In this document: positions 1 to 5,351 of the stretch, piece after piece
Position numbering within the stretch: position 1 is the first letter of the stretch
How the letters are laid out: every line of letters begins with the position of its first letter
Source of the DNA: Gammaproteobacteria bacterium
Lineage (GTDB): Bacteria > Pseudomonadota > Gammaproteobacteria > Steroidobacterales > Steroidobacteraceae
DNA length: 5,787 bases
Reading direction: 5' to 3'
Assembly: GCA_030043215.1 (NCBI GenBank)
Contig: JASHYG010000446.1
Coordinates: 1-5,787, forward strand
Made by a program: the position numbers and the translations under genes
The notes under the pieces: model-generated
The model's input: only the letters and a program-made list of their open reading frames with translations
What the model was told of the DNA's origin: nothing
Database searches by the model: none

Positions 1-703
1 CCATCTCCCCATCGCCGAGGAAGCACCACACCTTGCGGTCCGAGGGCTGCGCGAGCCCGCGGTGCTCCAGGTAGCGGATGAACCGCGCCTGGAAAATCGC
101 CTGCATCGGCCCGAGGCCCATCGACACGGTGGGGAACTGCCAGAAACTCGGCATGAGCCAGGGGTGAGGGTAAGAGGACAGCCCCTTCCCGCCCGCCTCC
201 TGGCGGAAATGGTGCAGATGCTCCTCGTCGAGGCGTCCCTCGAGGTATGCGCGCGCGTAGATTCCGGGGGAGGAGTGCCCCTGGAAGAAGACGAGATCAC
301 CCGGATGCTTCTCCGAGGGGGCGCGCCAGAAGTGGTTGAAGCCGACCTCGTAGAGCGTCGCGGAGGATGCGTAGCTCGCGAGGTGTCCGCCGTACTCCGA
401 GGAGATGCGGTTCGCCTGCACGACCATCGCGAGGGCGTTCCAGCGCAGGTAGGCCTCCAGGCGCCGCTCGACCGCGCGATCGCCGGGATAGTCGCGCTCC
501 TGGCCGGGAGAGATGGTATTGACGTAGGCCGTGTTCGGCTTGAACGGCAGATAGGCGCCGGAGCGGCGGGTGTAGTCGATGAGACGCTCGAGCAGGAAGT
601 GCGCCCGCTCCGGGCCGTGCACCTTGAGCACGGAGTCCATCGACTCGAGCCACTCCTGGGTCTCGACGGGATCGAGATCTTGAAGTTTCGGCAGTTCAGT
701 CAT
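1..703 (-). CDS. aceE: Pyruvate dehydrogenase E1 component, homodimeric type (N-terminal part)
   Basis: This is the thiamine-diphosphate-dependent E1 subunit of the cytoplasmic pyruvate dehydrogenase complex, which decarboxylates pyruvate and passes the acetyl group to the E2 lipoyl domain. Only the first 234 codons are present; E. coli AceE is about 887 residues. The reading begins MTELPKLQDLDPVETQEWLE and follows E. coli AceE closely: RWNALA near residue 88, GGHLASYASSATLYEVGFNHF at about 105-125 with H107, DLVFFQGHSSPGIYARA at 136-152 with H143, and GLSSYPHP plus WQFPTVSMGLGP at 174-199. H107 and H143 align with the E. coli active-site region histidines. The fragment ends in GDGE (230-233), the start of the GDG...N cofactor motif. 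No clear Shine-Dalgarno precedes the ATG at 703. The gene is divergent from the operon to its right; aceF would be expected downstream, outside the window. Confidence 0.97.
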   Translation of the reverse strand, partial: MTELPKLQDLDPVETQEWLESMDSVLKVHGPERAHFLLERLIDYTRRSGAYLPFKPNTAYVNTISPGQERDYPGDRAVERRLEAYLRWNALAMVVQANRISSEYGGHLASYASSATLYEVGFNHFWRAPSEKHPGDLVFFQGHSSPGIYARAYLEGRLDEEHLHHFRQEAGGKGLSSYPHPWLMPSFWQFPTVSMGLGPMQAIFQARFIRYLEHRGLAQPSDRKVWCFLGDGEM

Positions 704-730
704 GAGGGAAGCCACTCAACCAAGCCGCCG

Positions 731-744
731 CCGATCCCGATCGG
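731..744. promoter_or_regulatory. Small perfect dyad upstream of aceE
   Basis: CCGATC, two bases, GATCGG form a 6+2+6 inverted repeat 28-41 bases before the aceE start. The position would suit an operator, but the dyad does not resemble the known PdhR site and could be chance in GC-rich DNA. I could not find a convincing aceE promoter around it. Confidence 0.2.
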
Positions 745-775
745 ACTTGAGCGCGGCGGGCGCGCGCGGCTGCTG

Positions 776-784
776 TGCTAGGAT
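776..784 (+). promoter_or_regulatory. Possible extended -10 promoter for the aminopeptidase-pyrC-rnt operon
   Basis: TGC followed by TAGGAT (779-784) reads as an extended -10 element, with four of six bases matching TATAAT. No good -35 lies at 16-18 bases. Transcription would start near 791, about 43 bases before the possible leader ORF and about 126 before the aminopeptidase ATG. It is the best plus-strand candidate in the divergent gap, but weak. Confidence 0.25.
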
Positions 785-833
785 GCGGAAAGCCAATCCG
801 CGTGAATTCGCATCGTCCGAACAAAGCCCACCC

Positions 834-920
834 ATGATCCGGATTTCGCTGCCGACGGTCAAGCAACCGAGCCGTGAGCGTGCGTGGTGCCCGCAGTGCA
901 GCCACGCCGTCCGCGAATGA
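834..920 (+). CDS. Possible 28-residue leader ORF with a CPQC motif, overlapping the aminopeptidase start
   Basis: The ORF starts at ATG 834 and ends at TGA 918-920. It encodes a basic peptide that starts MIRISLPTVKQ and ends WCPQCSHAVRE, with a Cys-X2-Cys pair of zinc-ribbon or redox appearance. Its stop overlaps the ATG at 917 as ATGA, the same coupling seen at the two certain junctions of this operon. By my count 23 of 28 codons end in G or C, which suits coding in this genome but does not prove it. No clear Shine-Dalgarno precedes the ATG. An in-frame ATG at 783 would give 45 residues, but it lies inside the proposed -10. I do not recognise a family. It may be a small protein, a coupling leader or chance. 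Confidence 0.33.
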   Translation: MIRISLPTVKQPSRERAWCPQCSHAVRE

Positions 921-2437
921 TGTCGGCCCTGTCCCTTCCCCCTCTGCCGCGGTCTCCCGGGGTGGCGCATCGCGGGCATTTGAGCGAGCGCGCCGCGGCC
1001 GATCTCGACGCAATACTCGCGATTCTACCGGAAGAGGCCGATGACGCGCTCCTCGCGCATCTGCCGCACGCCGAGCGCTGGCGCAAGCTCCGTGCCCTCG
1101 CCATCCCCGCGGGCGGAGCGGTGCGCAGCACGACGCTCGCGAATGCCCGCGAGACCCGGGCGGTGCTCGGCGTCCTGCCGCGAGACGCGAGCGCCTTCGA
1201 GACTCTGGCACTCGCGGGCCGCATGCTGCGGGAGGCTCACTCCCGCGAGCCCGAACGGGTCGCGCTCGTCGCACCCGCGCGGAACGGGGCCGCAGCGGGT
1301 GCGCTCGGCGCTCTGCTCTCTGCCGCGCTCGCCGATGCATTCGAGCTTCCCGCCTTCCGCAAGCCCTCCCCGCGGCCGCGCAGGCTCCGCCGCATCGAGC
1401 TGGTCGACGGCACGCGCCTCGACCTCCCCTATATCGAGGCGGCTGCGAGCGGCAACAACGTCGCGCGCTTTCTTACTGCCCTGCCGCCGAACGTGCTCGA
1501 TGCGCGCTCGTATCGGCGCTTCATCGCCGCGTTCGCGCGCCGGCACCGGCTCGCGGCCCGGTGGCTCGGCGAGCCGGCCCTCGAGCGCCTCGGCGCCGGC
1601 GCCTTTCTCGCCGTATCGCGCGGCAACGCAGAGCGAACGGCCGGGATCGCCCATCTCGCCTACCGGCCCCGCCGGCGGCGCGGGCCTCCGGATGTCGCGC
1701 TCGTCGGCAAGGGAATCCTGTTCGACACCGGCGGCACCAACTTGAAGCCGCATCGCGCGATGCTCGACATGCACACCGACATGGCGGGCAGCGCCGTCGC
1801 GCTCGCGACGCTCGCCGCGCTCTCCCGGCTGCGCGCGCCGCTCGCGGCGGATGCCTGGGTCGCCGTCACCGAGAACTCCATCGGCCCACGCGCCTATCGG
1901 CCGCAGGAGGTGGTACGCGCGGCGAACGGCACGACCATCCAGGTGATCCACACGGATGCCGAAGGGCGCATGGTGCTCGCCGATGCGCTCGCGCTCGCCG
2001 GCCGCACCCGGCCGCGCCTGATGATCGACTTCGGAACCCTCACCGGGACGTGCGTGTACGCGCTCACCGAGCGGATGAGCGGTGTGTTCACGAACGAGCC
2101 CCGACTCGCGGAGACGCTGGCCGCCGCGGGACGCGCGAGCGGCGAGCGGGTGTGGAACTTCCCGCTCGACGCCGATTACGACTCCGACCTCGAGAGCAAG
2201 GTCGCCGATGTCCTGCAGTGCGCAACCGAGGCGAAAGGCGACCACATCCTCGCGGCGCGGTTCTTGAGCCGGTTCGTGCCCGCGGGCGTTCCCTGGGTGC
2301 ACATGGACCTCTCCTCCGCGGTGCGCCCCGGGGGTCTCGGCGACATCCGTACCGATGTGACGGGCTTCGGAGTACGGTATGCGCTCGAGCTGCTCTTGAG
2401 GACTCGCGTGCTCGATACGCTCGAGGCGCGGCAATGA
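917..2437 (+). CDS. M17 leucyl aminopeptidase-family metallopeptidase
   Basis: This is a predicted cytoplasmic dimetal aminopeptidase that removes N-terminal residues from peptides. Numbered from the ATG at 917 (506 residues), the N-terminal third is a divergent Ala/Arg-rich non-catalytic domain. The C-terminal catalytic domain carries VGKGILFDTGGTNLKP with K265 and D270, MHTDMAG with D288, and HTDAEGRMVLAD with D347, E349 and R351. These are the expected two-metal ligands and the bicarbonate-binding arginine. Compared with E. coli PepA, NTDAEGR reads HTDAEGR and the KYDM segment reads HTDM, so this is a side branch of the family rather than orthologous PepA; substrate preference is unknown. 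The start is uncertain: GTG 884, ATG 917 and ATG 920 are open, and TGA at 875 sets the limit. I prefer 917 because it overlaps a small upstream ORF by ATGA, as the downstream junctions do. No Shine-Dalgarno precedes it. It is the first large gene of the operon. Confidence 0.9.
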   Translation: MMSALSLPPLPRSPGVAHRGHLSERAAADLDAILAILPEEADDALLAHLPHAERWRKLRALAIPAGGAVRSTTLANARETRAVLGVLPRDASAFETLALAGRMLREAHSREPERVALVAPARNGAAAGALGALLSAALADAFELPAFRKPSPRPRRLRRIELVDGTRLDLPYIEAAASGNNVARFLTALPPNVLDARSYRRFIAAFARRHRLAARWLGEPALERLGAGAFLAVSRGNAERTAGIAHLAYRPRRRRGPPDVALVGKGILFDTGGTNLKPHRAMLDMHTDMAGSAVALATLAALSRLRAPLAADAWVAVTENSIGPRAYRPQEVVRAANGTTIQVIHTDAEGRMVLADALALAGRTRPRLMIDFGTLTGTCVYALTERMSGVFTNEPRLAETLAAAGRASGERVWNFPLDADYDSDLESKVADVLQCATEAKGDHILAARFLSRFVPAGVPWVHMDLSSAVRPGGLGDIRTDVTGFGVRYALELLLRTRVLDTLEARQ

Positions 2438-3483
2438 GCATTCCGCAGACCAGCGCATTCAAGCTGCGGCGCCCGGACGACTGGCATCTGCATCTGCGCG
2501 ACGGAGAGTCGATGCGCGCGGTGCTGCCCTTCACGTCCGCGAGGTTTGCCCGTGCGATCGTCATGCCCAACCTGCAGCCTCCCGTCACCACGACGGAGCT
2601 CGCGCTCGCCTATCGCGGCCGAATCTGCTCGAGTCTTCCCCGCGGCTCGGCGTTCGAGCCTCTCATGACGCTCTACCTCACCGACCGGACCGCTCCCGCG
2701 GAAGTGGACCGCGCGCGCGACAGCGGGCGCATCTTCGGCTTCAAGCTGTACCCGGCGGGTGCGACGACCCACTCGGAGTCGGGAGTCACCGACGTGCGGA
2801 GGATCGATGCCGTGCTCGAGCGGATGAGCGAGGCACGGATGGTCCTGCAAGTCCACGGTGAGGTGACGGAGGCCGCCACGGACATCTTCGATCGGGAAGC
2901 GCGCTTCATCGATCAGGTGCTCGCGCCGCTCGCGCAGCGCCACCCGCGGCTGCGCATCGTCCTGGAGCACATCACCACGGCCGGCGCCGTCAACTTCGTT
3001 CGCGCCGCGCGGCCGGGGCTCGCCGCGACGATCACGCCGCAGCATCTGCTGCTCGACCGCAACGCGCTCTTCGCCGGCGGCATCCGCCCGCACCATTTCT
3101 GCCTCCCCGTGCTCAAGACCTCCGCCGATCGGGCAGCGCTCGTTGCTGCGGCCGTGAGCGGCGATGCGCGGTTCTTTCTCGGCACCGACAGCGCGCCTCA
3201 CCCGCGAAGCGCGAAGGAGGCGGCCTGCGGCTGCGCGGGAGTCTTCAGCGCCCACGCCGCCATCGAGCTCTACGCGGAGGTCTTCGAGGCCGCGGGCCGG
3301 CTCGAGGCCCTGCGGGGCTTTGCCTCGGAATTCGGGGCCGATTTCTATGGGCTGCCGCGCAACACGGAGGAGATCACGCTGCGCAGGGAACCGTGGCGAG
3401 TGCCGGAGACTTATCCCTTCGGGCCCGACGAGCTCGTGCCGCTGCGGGCCGGTGAGACCGTCGCCTGGCGGATGGCCGCATGA
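2434..3483 (+). CDS. pyrC: Dihydroorotase, class II
   Basis: The enzyme catalyses reversible cyclisation of carbamoyl-aspartate to dihydroorotate, step three of de novo pyrimidine synthesis, in the cytoplasm. The 349-residue product is nearly the length of E. coli PyrC (348). All binuclear zinc ligands are visible: H18 and H20 in [10 protein letters not shown], the carboxylated lysine K104 in [17 protein letters not shown]141 in VHGEV and H179 in EHITT. The catalytic aspartate is D252 in GTDSAPH. Each sits two residues later than in E. coli. The C-terminal part has the usual NTEEITL and [14 protein letters not shown] segments. The ATG overlaps the aminopeptidase stop as ATGA, and GAGG at 2423-2426 lies seven bases upstream, so translation is probably coupled. 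It is complete and unremarkable in itself. Confidence 0.98.
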   Translation: MSIPQTSAFKLRRPDDWHLHLRDGESMRAVLPFTSARFARAIVMPNLQPPVTTTELALAYRGRICSSLPRGSAFEPLMTLYLTDRTAPAEVDRARDSGRIFGFKLYPAGATTHSESGVTDVRRIDAVLERMSEARMVLQVHGEVTEAATDIFDREARFIDQVLAPLAQRHPRLRIVLEHITTAGAVNFVRAARPGLAATITPQHLLLDRNALFAGGIRPHHFCLPVLKTSADRAALVAAAVSGDARFFLGTDSAPHPRSAKEAACGCAGVFSAHAAIELYAEVFEAAGRLEALRGFASEFGADFYGLPRNTEEITLRREPWRVPETYPFGPDELVPLRAGETVAWRMAA

Positions 3484-4211
3484 GCGAGATCCCCGCAAGC
3501 ATCGCCGCCCCACAGCCCGCGCCAGGCGTGCTCATGGCACACCGGTTCCGGGGATTCCTTCCCGTCGTCATCGACGTGGAAACCGGCGGGTTCCATGCCG
3601 CGACGGATGCGCTGCTCGAGATCGCGGCGGTCCTCATCGACATGGACACGAGCGGCGTGCTCAAGCGCGGCGCGACGGTGAGCTATCACGTGCAGCCCTT
3701 CCCGGGTGCGCGCCTCGATCCGGCCGCGCTCAGCGTGAACGGCATCGATCCGTTCCATCCCCTGCGCCCCGCGCTCCCGGAGCGCGACGTCCTCCTCAGA
3801 GTGTTCCGCGAGGTGCGCCACGCAGCGCGCGCCTACGACTGCCGGCGCGCCATCCTCGTCGGGCACAACGCGGCGTTCGACCTCGGATTCCTGAACGCCG
3901 CCGTCGCGCGCGCGGAGGTGAAGCGCAACCCCTTTCATCCCTTCTCCTGCTTCGATACCGCGACGCTCGCCGGCGCAGCCCTCGGGCAGACGGTGCTCGC
4001 CAAAGCGGTCACTGTCGCCGGCATGGACTGGGATTCGAGCCAAGCGCATTCAGCGGTCTACGACGCGGAACGGACGGCGGACCTGTTCTGCCACGTCTGC
4101 AACAAGATGGGGGAGAGCTACTCGCAGGCACAGCGGCGGGCGTGCGCGCTCGGCTGGCTGCGAGGGCCTAGCGAGCCGCTCGAGGAGGACGAACCTAAAT
4201 TGGAATCGTGA
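3480..4211 (+). CDS. rnt: Ribonuclease T (DEDDh 3'-5' exoribonuclease)
   Basis: RNase T trims the 3' ends of tRNA and other stable RNAs, removing residues next to double-stranded stems; it acts as a dimer in the cytoplasm. The 243-residue protein aligns along its length with E. coli RNase T (215). Catalytic residues are all present: D32 and E34 in [11 protein letters not shown]134 in VGHNAAFD, H190 in QAHSA and D195 in [15 protein letters not shown] and [16 protein letters not shown] are also typical. The extra length is an N-terminal tail (about residues 1-20) and an acidic C-terminal tail ending [14 protein letters not shown] 3480 overlaps the pyrC stop as ATGA, with GGCGGA at 3467-3472. 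ATG 3534, just before HRFRGF, is an alternative start giving a more typical N-terminus. The pyrC-rnt order is known in Pseudomonas. Confidence 0.97.
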   Translation: MSEIPASIAAPQPAPGVLMAHRFRGFLPVVIDVETGGFHAATDALLEIAAVLIDMDTSGVLKRGATVSYHVQPFPGARLDPAALSVNGIDPFHPLRPALPERDVLLRVFREVRHAARAYDCRRAILVGHNAAFDLGFLNAAVARAEVKRNPFHPFSCFDTATLAGAALGQTVLAKAVTVAGMDWDSSQAHSAVYDAERTADLFCHVCNKMGESYSQAQRRACALGWLRGPSEPLEEDEPKLES

Positions 4212-4248
4212 GCCCGCAGAAGAGTTGCCGATCAAACGGTATGCGGGC
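4212..4248 (+). terminator. Hairpin directly after rnt, no clear U-tract
   Basis: GCCCGCA (4212-4218) pairs with TGCGGGC (4242-4248), and CCG/CGG (4228-4230, 4237-4239) can pair inside the loop. It begins on the base after the rnt stop codon. No T-run follows, so it is more likely a 3'-end stabilising stem or a weak terminator than a classic intrinsic terminator. Confidence 0.35.
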
Positions 4249-4264
4249 CGCGTAGTGGCGCTCG

Positions 4265-4282
4265 TTCGAGGTGCCTCTCGAA
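4265..4282. terminator. Short hairpin between convergent rnt and NYN genes
   Basis: TTCGAG (4265-4270) and CTCGAA (4277-4282) form a 6-bp stem with a 6-base loop. On the minus strand it begins eight bases after the NYN gene stop codon. There is no U-run on either strand beyond a few bases, so terminator function is only suggested by the convergent position. Confidence 0.25.
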
Positions 4283-4289
4283 AAGCAGT

Positions 4290-4913
4290 TTAGGCAGTCG
4301 GCGCCTCTTTTCGATAGTCCCACGGATCAATGCAGCTGTCGTATACGGCGCGGTCGATCTTCACCCAATCGGTTTTGTTGATACCGCGCCTGTTATCGGC
4401 GGCGGCGCTTACTGGGTACGCGCTTGCGACCTTAAGCCAACGGTTCTCTTGCTGCGCGATGAGGCGGACTTCATCGGCAATCTCGGATAGGTCTTGGTCC
4501 TGGCTAAATACCAACGCCACGTCACAGTGGCCGCGAAACGCGCATGAGAGCACGTCGATCGCGATTCGCACGTCAATACCCTTCTCCTCGCCGACTAATA
4601 CCGGAGCACCGCCCGAGCCAACCTTGTTTCGGTAGCGCAGGCTACGAGAAAAGACGTGGACCCCGGCTCGACTCATCGTCAGGAGCTTGCGTGTCCAGAA
4701 CGTATTCCAGGATGCGTTACCTTCTGGGCTTGGCACGCCAGTGTAGAAGCGGACCTGCTCCAGTTGCCAGCCTCTTGCGTGGCATACCGCGCGGGCTAGC
4801 TTCGGAGCATCGTAGTTGGGGAACGTGTAGCCGAACGCTTTCTTTACAGCGTGAAAGAGGTTTTGGCCGTCGAAGAAAGCAATTGCGCGCTTGACCGCTG
4901 GCTCTTCTGGCAT
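4290..4913 (-). CDS. NYN-domain protein (PIN-like fold, putative ribonuclease)
   Basis: The 207-residue protein is almost entirely one NYN (LabA/DUF88-type) domain, a PIN-like fold predicted to cleave RNA with Mg2+. Visible family marks in order are FFDGQNLFH with D15 and N18; VRFYTGVP at 54-61; EEKGIDVRIAIDVL at 109-122 with E109, K111, D114 and D120; and VFSQDQDLSEI at 135-145 with D139 and D141. These acidic residues are the likely metal-binding set, so the domain looks intact. No membrane segment or signal peptide is visible. AAGGCGAAGG lies seven bases before the ATG (4921-4930), a strong Shine-Dalgarno. The gene converges on rnt and is less GC-rich in sampled lines than the operon (58-62% against 82%), which suggests acquisition. 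Its RNA target and biological role are unknown; no toxin-antitoxin or defence partner is seen in the window. Confidence 0.87.
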   Translation of the reverse strand: MPEEPAVKRAIAFFDGQNLFHAVKKAFGYTFPNYDAPKLARAVCHARGWQLEQVRFYTGVPSPEGNASWNTFWTRKLLTMSRAGVHVFSRSLRYRNKVGSGGAPVLVGEEKGIDVRIAIDVLSCAFRGHCDVALVFSQDQDLSEIADEVRLIAQQENRWLKVASAYPVSAAADNRRGINKTDWVKIDRAVYDSCIDPWDYRKEAPTA

Positions 4914-4949
4914 GGCGCAGCCTTCGCCTTAGACAAGGGAATAGGATAA

Positions 4950-4984
4950 CCCCGCCGGGGCCCTTGCGAGCGTGTCCGGCGGGG
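4950..4984. repeat. 9-bp perfect inverted repeat in the NYN transcript leader
   Basis: CCCCGCCGG (4950-4958) and CCGGCGGGG (4976-4984) pair perfectly around a 17-base loop. On the minus strand this lies downstream of the predicted start site (about 5004) and about 20 bases upstream of the NYN Shine-Dalgarno. It would therefore fold in the 5' leader of the mRNA. No U-run follows, so it is not a standard attenuator terminator. Confidence 0.6.
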
Positions 4985-5010
4985 AGGAAGTAACCTAGGG
5001 AATGCGCACG

Positions 5011-5038
5011 ATAATAGGGACTTCGGGCGCGGAGTCAA
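5011..5038 (-). promoter_or_regulatory. Sigma70-like promoter for the NYN gene
   Basis: On the minus strand TTGACT (5038-5033) is followed by a 16-base spacer and TATTAT (5016-5011). Each hexamer matches the consensus at five of six positions. The predicted start near 5004 gives a leader of about 90 bases that contains the GC-rich hairpin. This is the best promoter match I found by eye in the window. Confidence 0.6.
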
Positions 5039-5056
5039 TCTTTCTCGTCGTCAGTC

Positions 5057-5160
5057 CCTCCGAGCACTTTCTTGCGGACTGCAAGCATATGACCTACGTC
5101 GCAAAGTGTCCCATTCCCTGTCTCACTGCGGCTTGCAGTCCGCAAGAAAGTGCTCGGAGG
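5057..5160. repeat. Perfect 30-bp inverted repeat with 44-base spacer
   Basis: The left arm 5057-5086 starts CCTCCGAGCACTTTC, and the right arm 5131-5160 is its exact reverse complement, ending GAAAGTGCTCGGAGG. Pairing stops abruptly at both ends. The flanking bases show no obvious target-site duplication (AGTC on the left, TTAT on the right). The 44-base spacer contains no transposase. As RNA either strand would form a very stable stem. No U-tract follows on the plus strand (TTATCACATTCT) or the minus strand, so it is not an ordinary intrinsic terminator. It may be a MITE-like remnant, a recombination or protein-binding site, or the stem of a structured RNA. Confidence 0.9.
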
Positions 5161-5220
5161 TTATCACATTCTGTTAAAATTATAAAGTAAATCAGGTGCA
5201 TATGTAGTGGGTTATTTTGA
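5161..5220. other. AT-rich block with promoter-like elements on both strands
   Basis: Only 16 of 60 bases are G or C, very unlike the rest of the window. It contains a perfect minus-strand TATAAT (5184-5179) without a good -35, which would drive transcription into the 30-bp inverted repeat. It also contains a plus-strand TG-T-TAAAAT (5172-5180). AT-rich DNA gives such matches easily, so promoter activity is uncertain. Confidence 0.4.
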
Positions 5221-5224
5221 CGGC

Positions 5225-5304
5225 GCGTTCGCCACGCCCGAGATTTCCTCCAGACACCACACGGCGTGTTACTCATGCTCTGAGTGGGCGCGGCGAAACG
5301 CCCA
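5225..5304. repeat. Imperfect GC-rich inverted repeat and nested hairpins
   Basis: Positions 5225-5239 match the reverse complement of 5286-5301 with one gap and one mismatch. Nested in or beside it are ACTCA/TGAGT (5271-5275, 5281-5285) and TGGGCG/CGCCCA (5285-5290, 5299-5304, 8-base loop). It lies just upstream of the extended -10 of the next gene. It may be a decayed repeat or regulatory structure, or chance in GC-rich DNA. Confidence 0.35.
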
Positions 5305-5308
5305 GTAG

Positions 5309-5317
5309 TGCGATAAT
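5309..5317 (+). promoter_or_regulatory. Extended -10 promoter for the secreted-protein gene
   Basis: TGC precedes GATAAT (5312-5317), which matches TATAAT at five of six positions and makes an extended -10. No -35 is evident. The start would be near 5324, giving a leader of about 28 bases that contains GGAGG at 5340-5344. Confidence 0.4.
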
Positions 5318-5351
5318 TGTGCCGCGGCTCCAGCTCGGTGGAGGGCTGACG

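Larger units (their letters stand above)
4914..5351. other. Structured non-coding region between divergent NYN and secreted-protein genes
   Basis: This 438-base stretch holds no convincing gene. In order it holds the NYN Shine-Dalgarno, a GC-rich hairpin, a minus-strand promoter, a perfect 30-bp inverted repeat, an AT-rich block, an imperfect GC-rich inverted repeat, and an extended -10 plus Shine-Dalgarno for the gene at 5352. Small ORFs that cross the inverted repeat look like chance. Confidence 0.7.

Noticed and set aside
62..781. 239-codon plus-strand frame opposite aceE
   Set aside because: The minus strand encodes an unmistakable AceE N-terminus here, and this frame has no family signature.
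1561..2433. Upstream extension of the pyrC frame (open from 1561)
   Set aside because: The extension is Arg-rich shadow sequence overlapping the aminopeptidase. PyrC homology begins at the ATG at 2434, which has a Shine-Dalgarno.
1025..2458. 477-codon minus-strand open frame opposite the aminopeptidase gene
   Set aside because: It lies fully antisense to a gene with intact M17 motifs; long antisense frames are expected at this GC. The product is Arg/Gly/Glu-rich with no recognisable motif.
2176..3513. 445-codon minus-strand open frame opposite pyrC
   Set aside because: It is antisense to pyrC, which has every catalytic residue; the composition is that of a GC-driven shadow frame.
3164..4171. 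335-codon plus-strand frame overlapping pyrC and rnt
   Set aside because: It is Arg/Pro-rich, has no motifs, and is out of frame with two well-supported genes.
4997..5119. Eight-base inverted match AGGGAATG (4997-5004) with CATTCCCT (5112-5119), considered as transposon ends
   Set aside because: It is too short to stand out from chance, has no matching flanks or target duplication, and one copy lies inside the repeat spacer.
5057..5160. Integron attC site, CRISPR unit or classic terminator
   Set aside because: attC sites have imperfect arms with conserved core boxes and sit beside cassettes. There is only one repeat pair, so no CRISPR array. No U-tract follows either arm.
5002..5190. 62-codon plus-strand and 60-codon minus-strand (5094-5276) ORFs crossing the inverted repeat
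   Set aside because: Both are dominated by the repeat arms and flanks, neither has a good Shine-Dalgarno that I can see, and no family is recognised.
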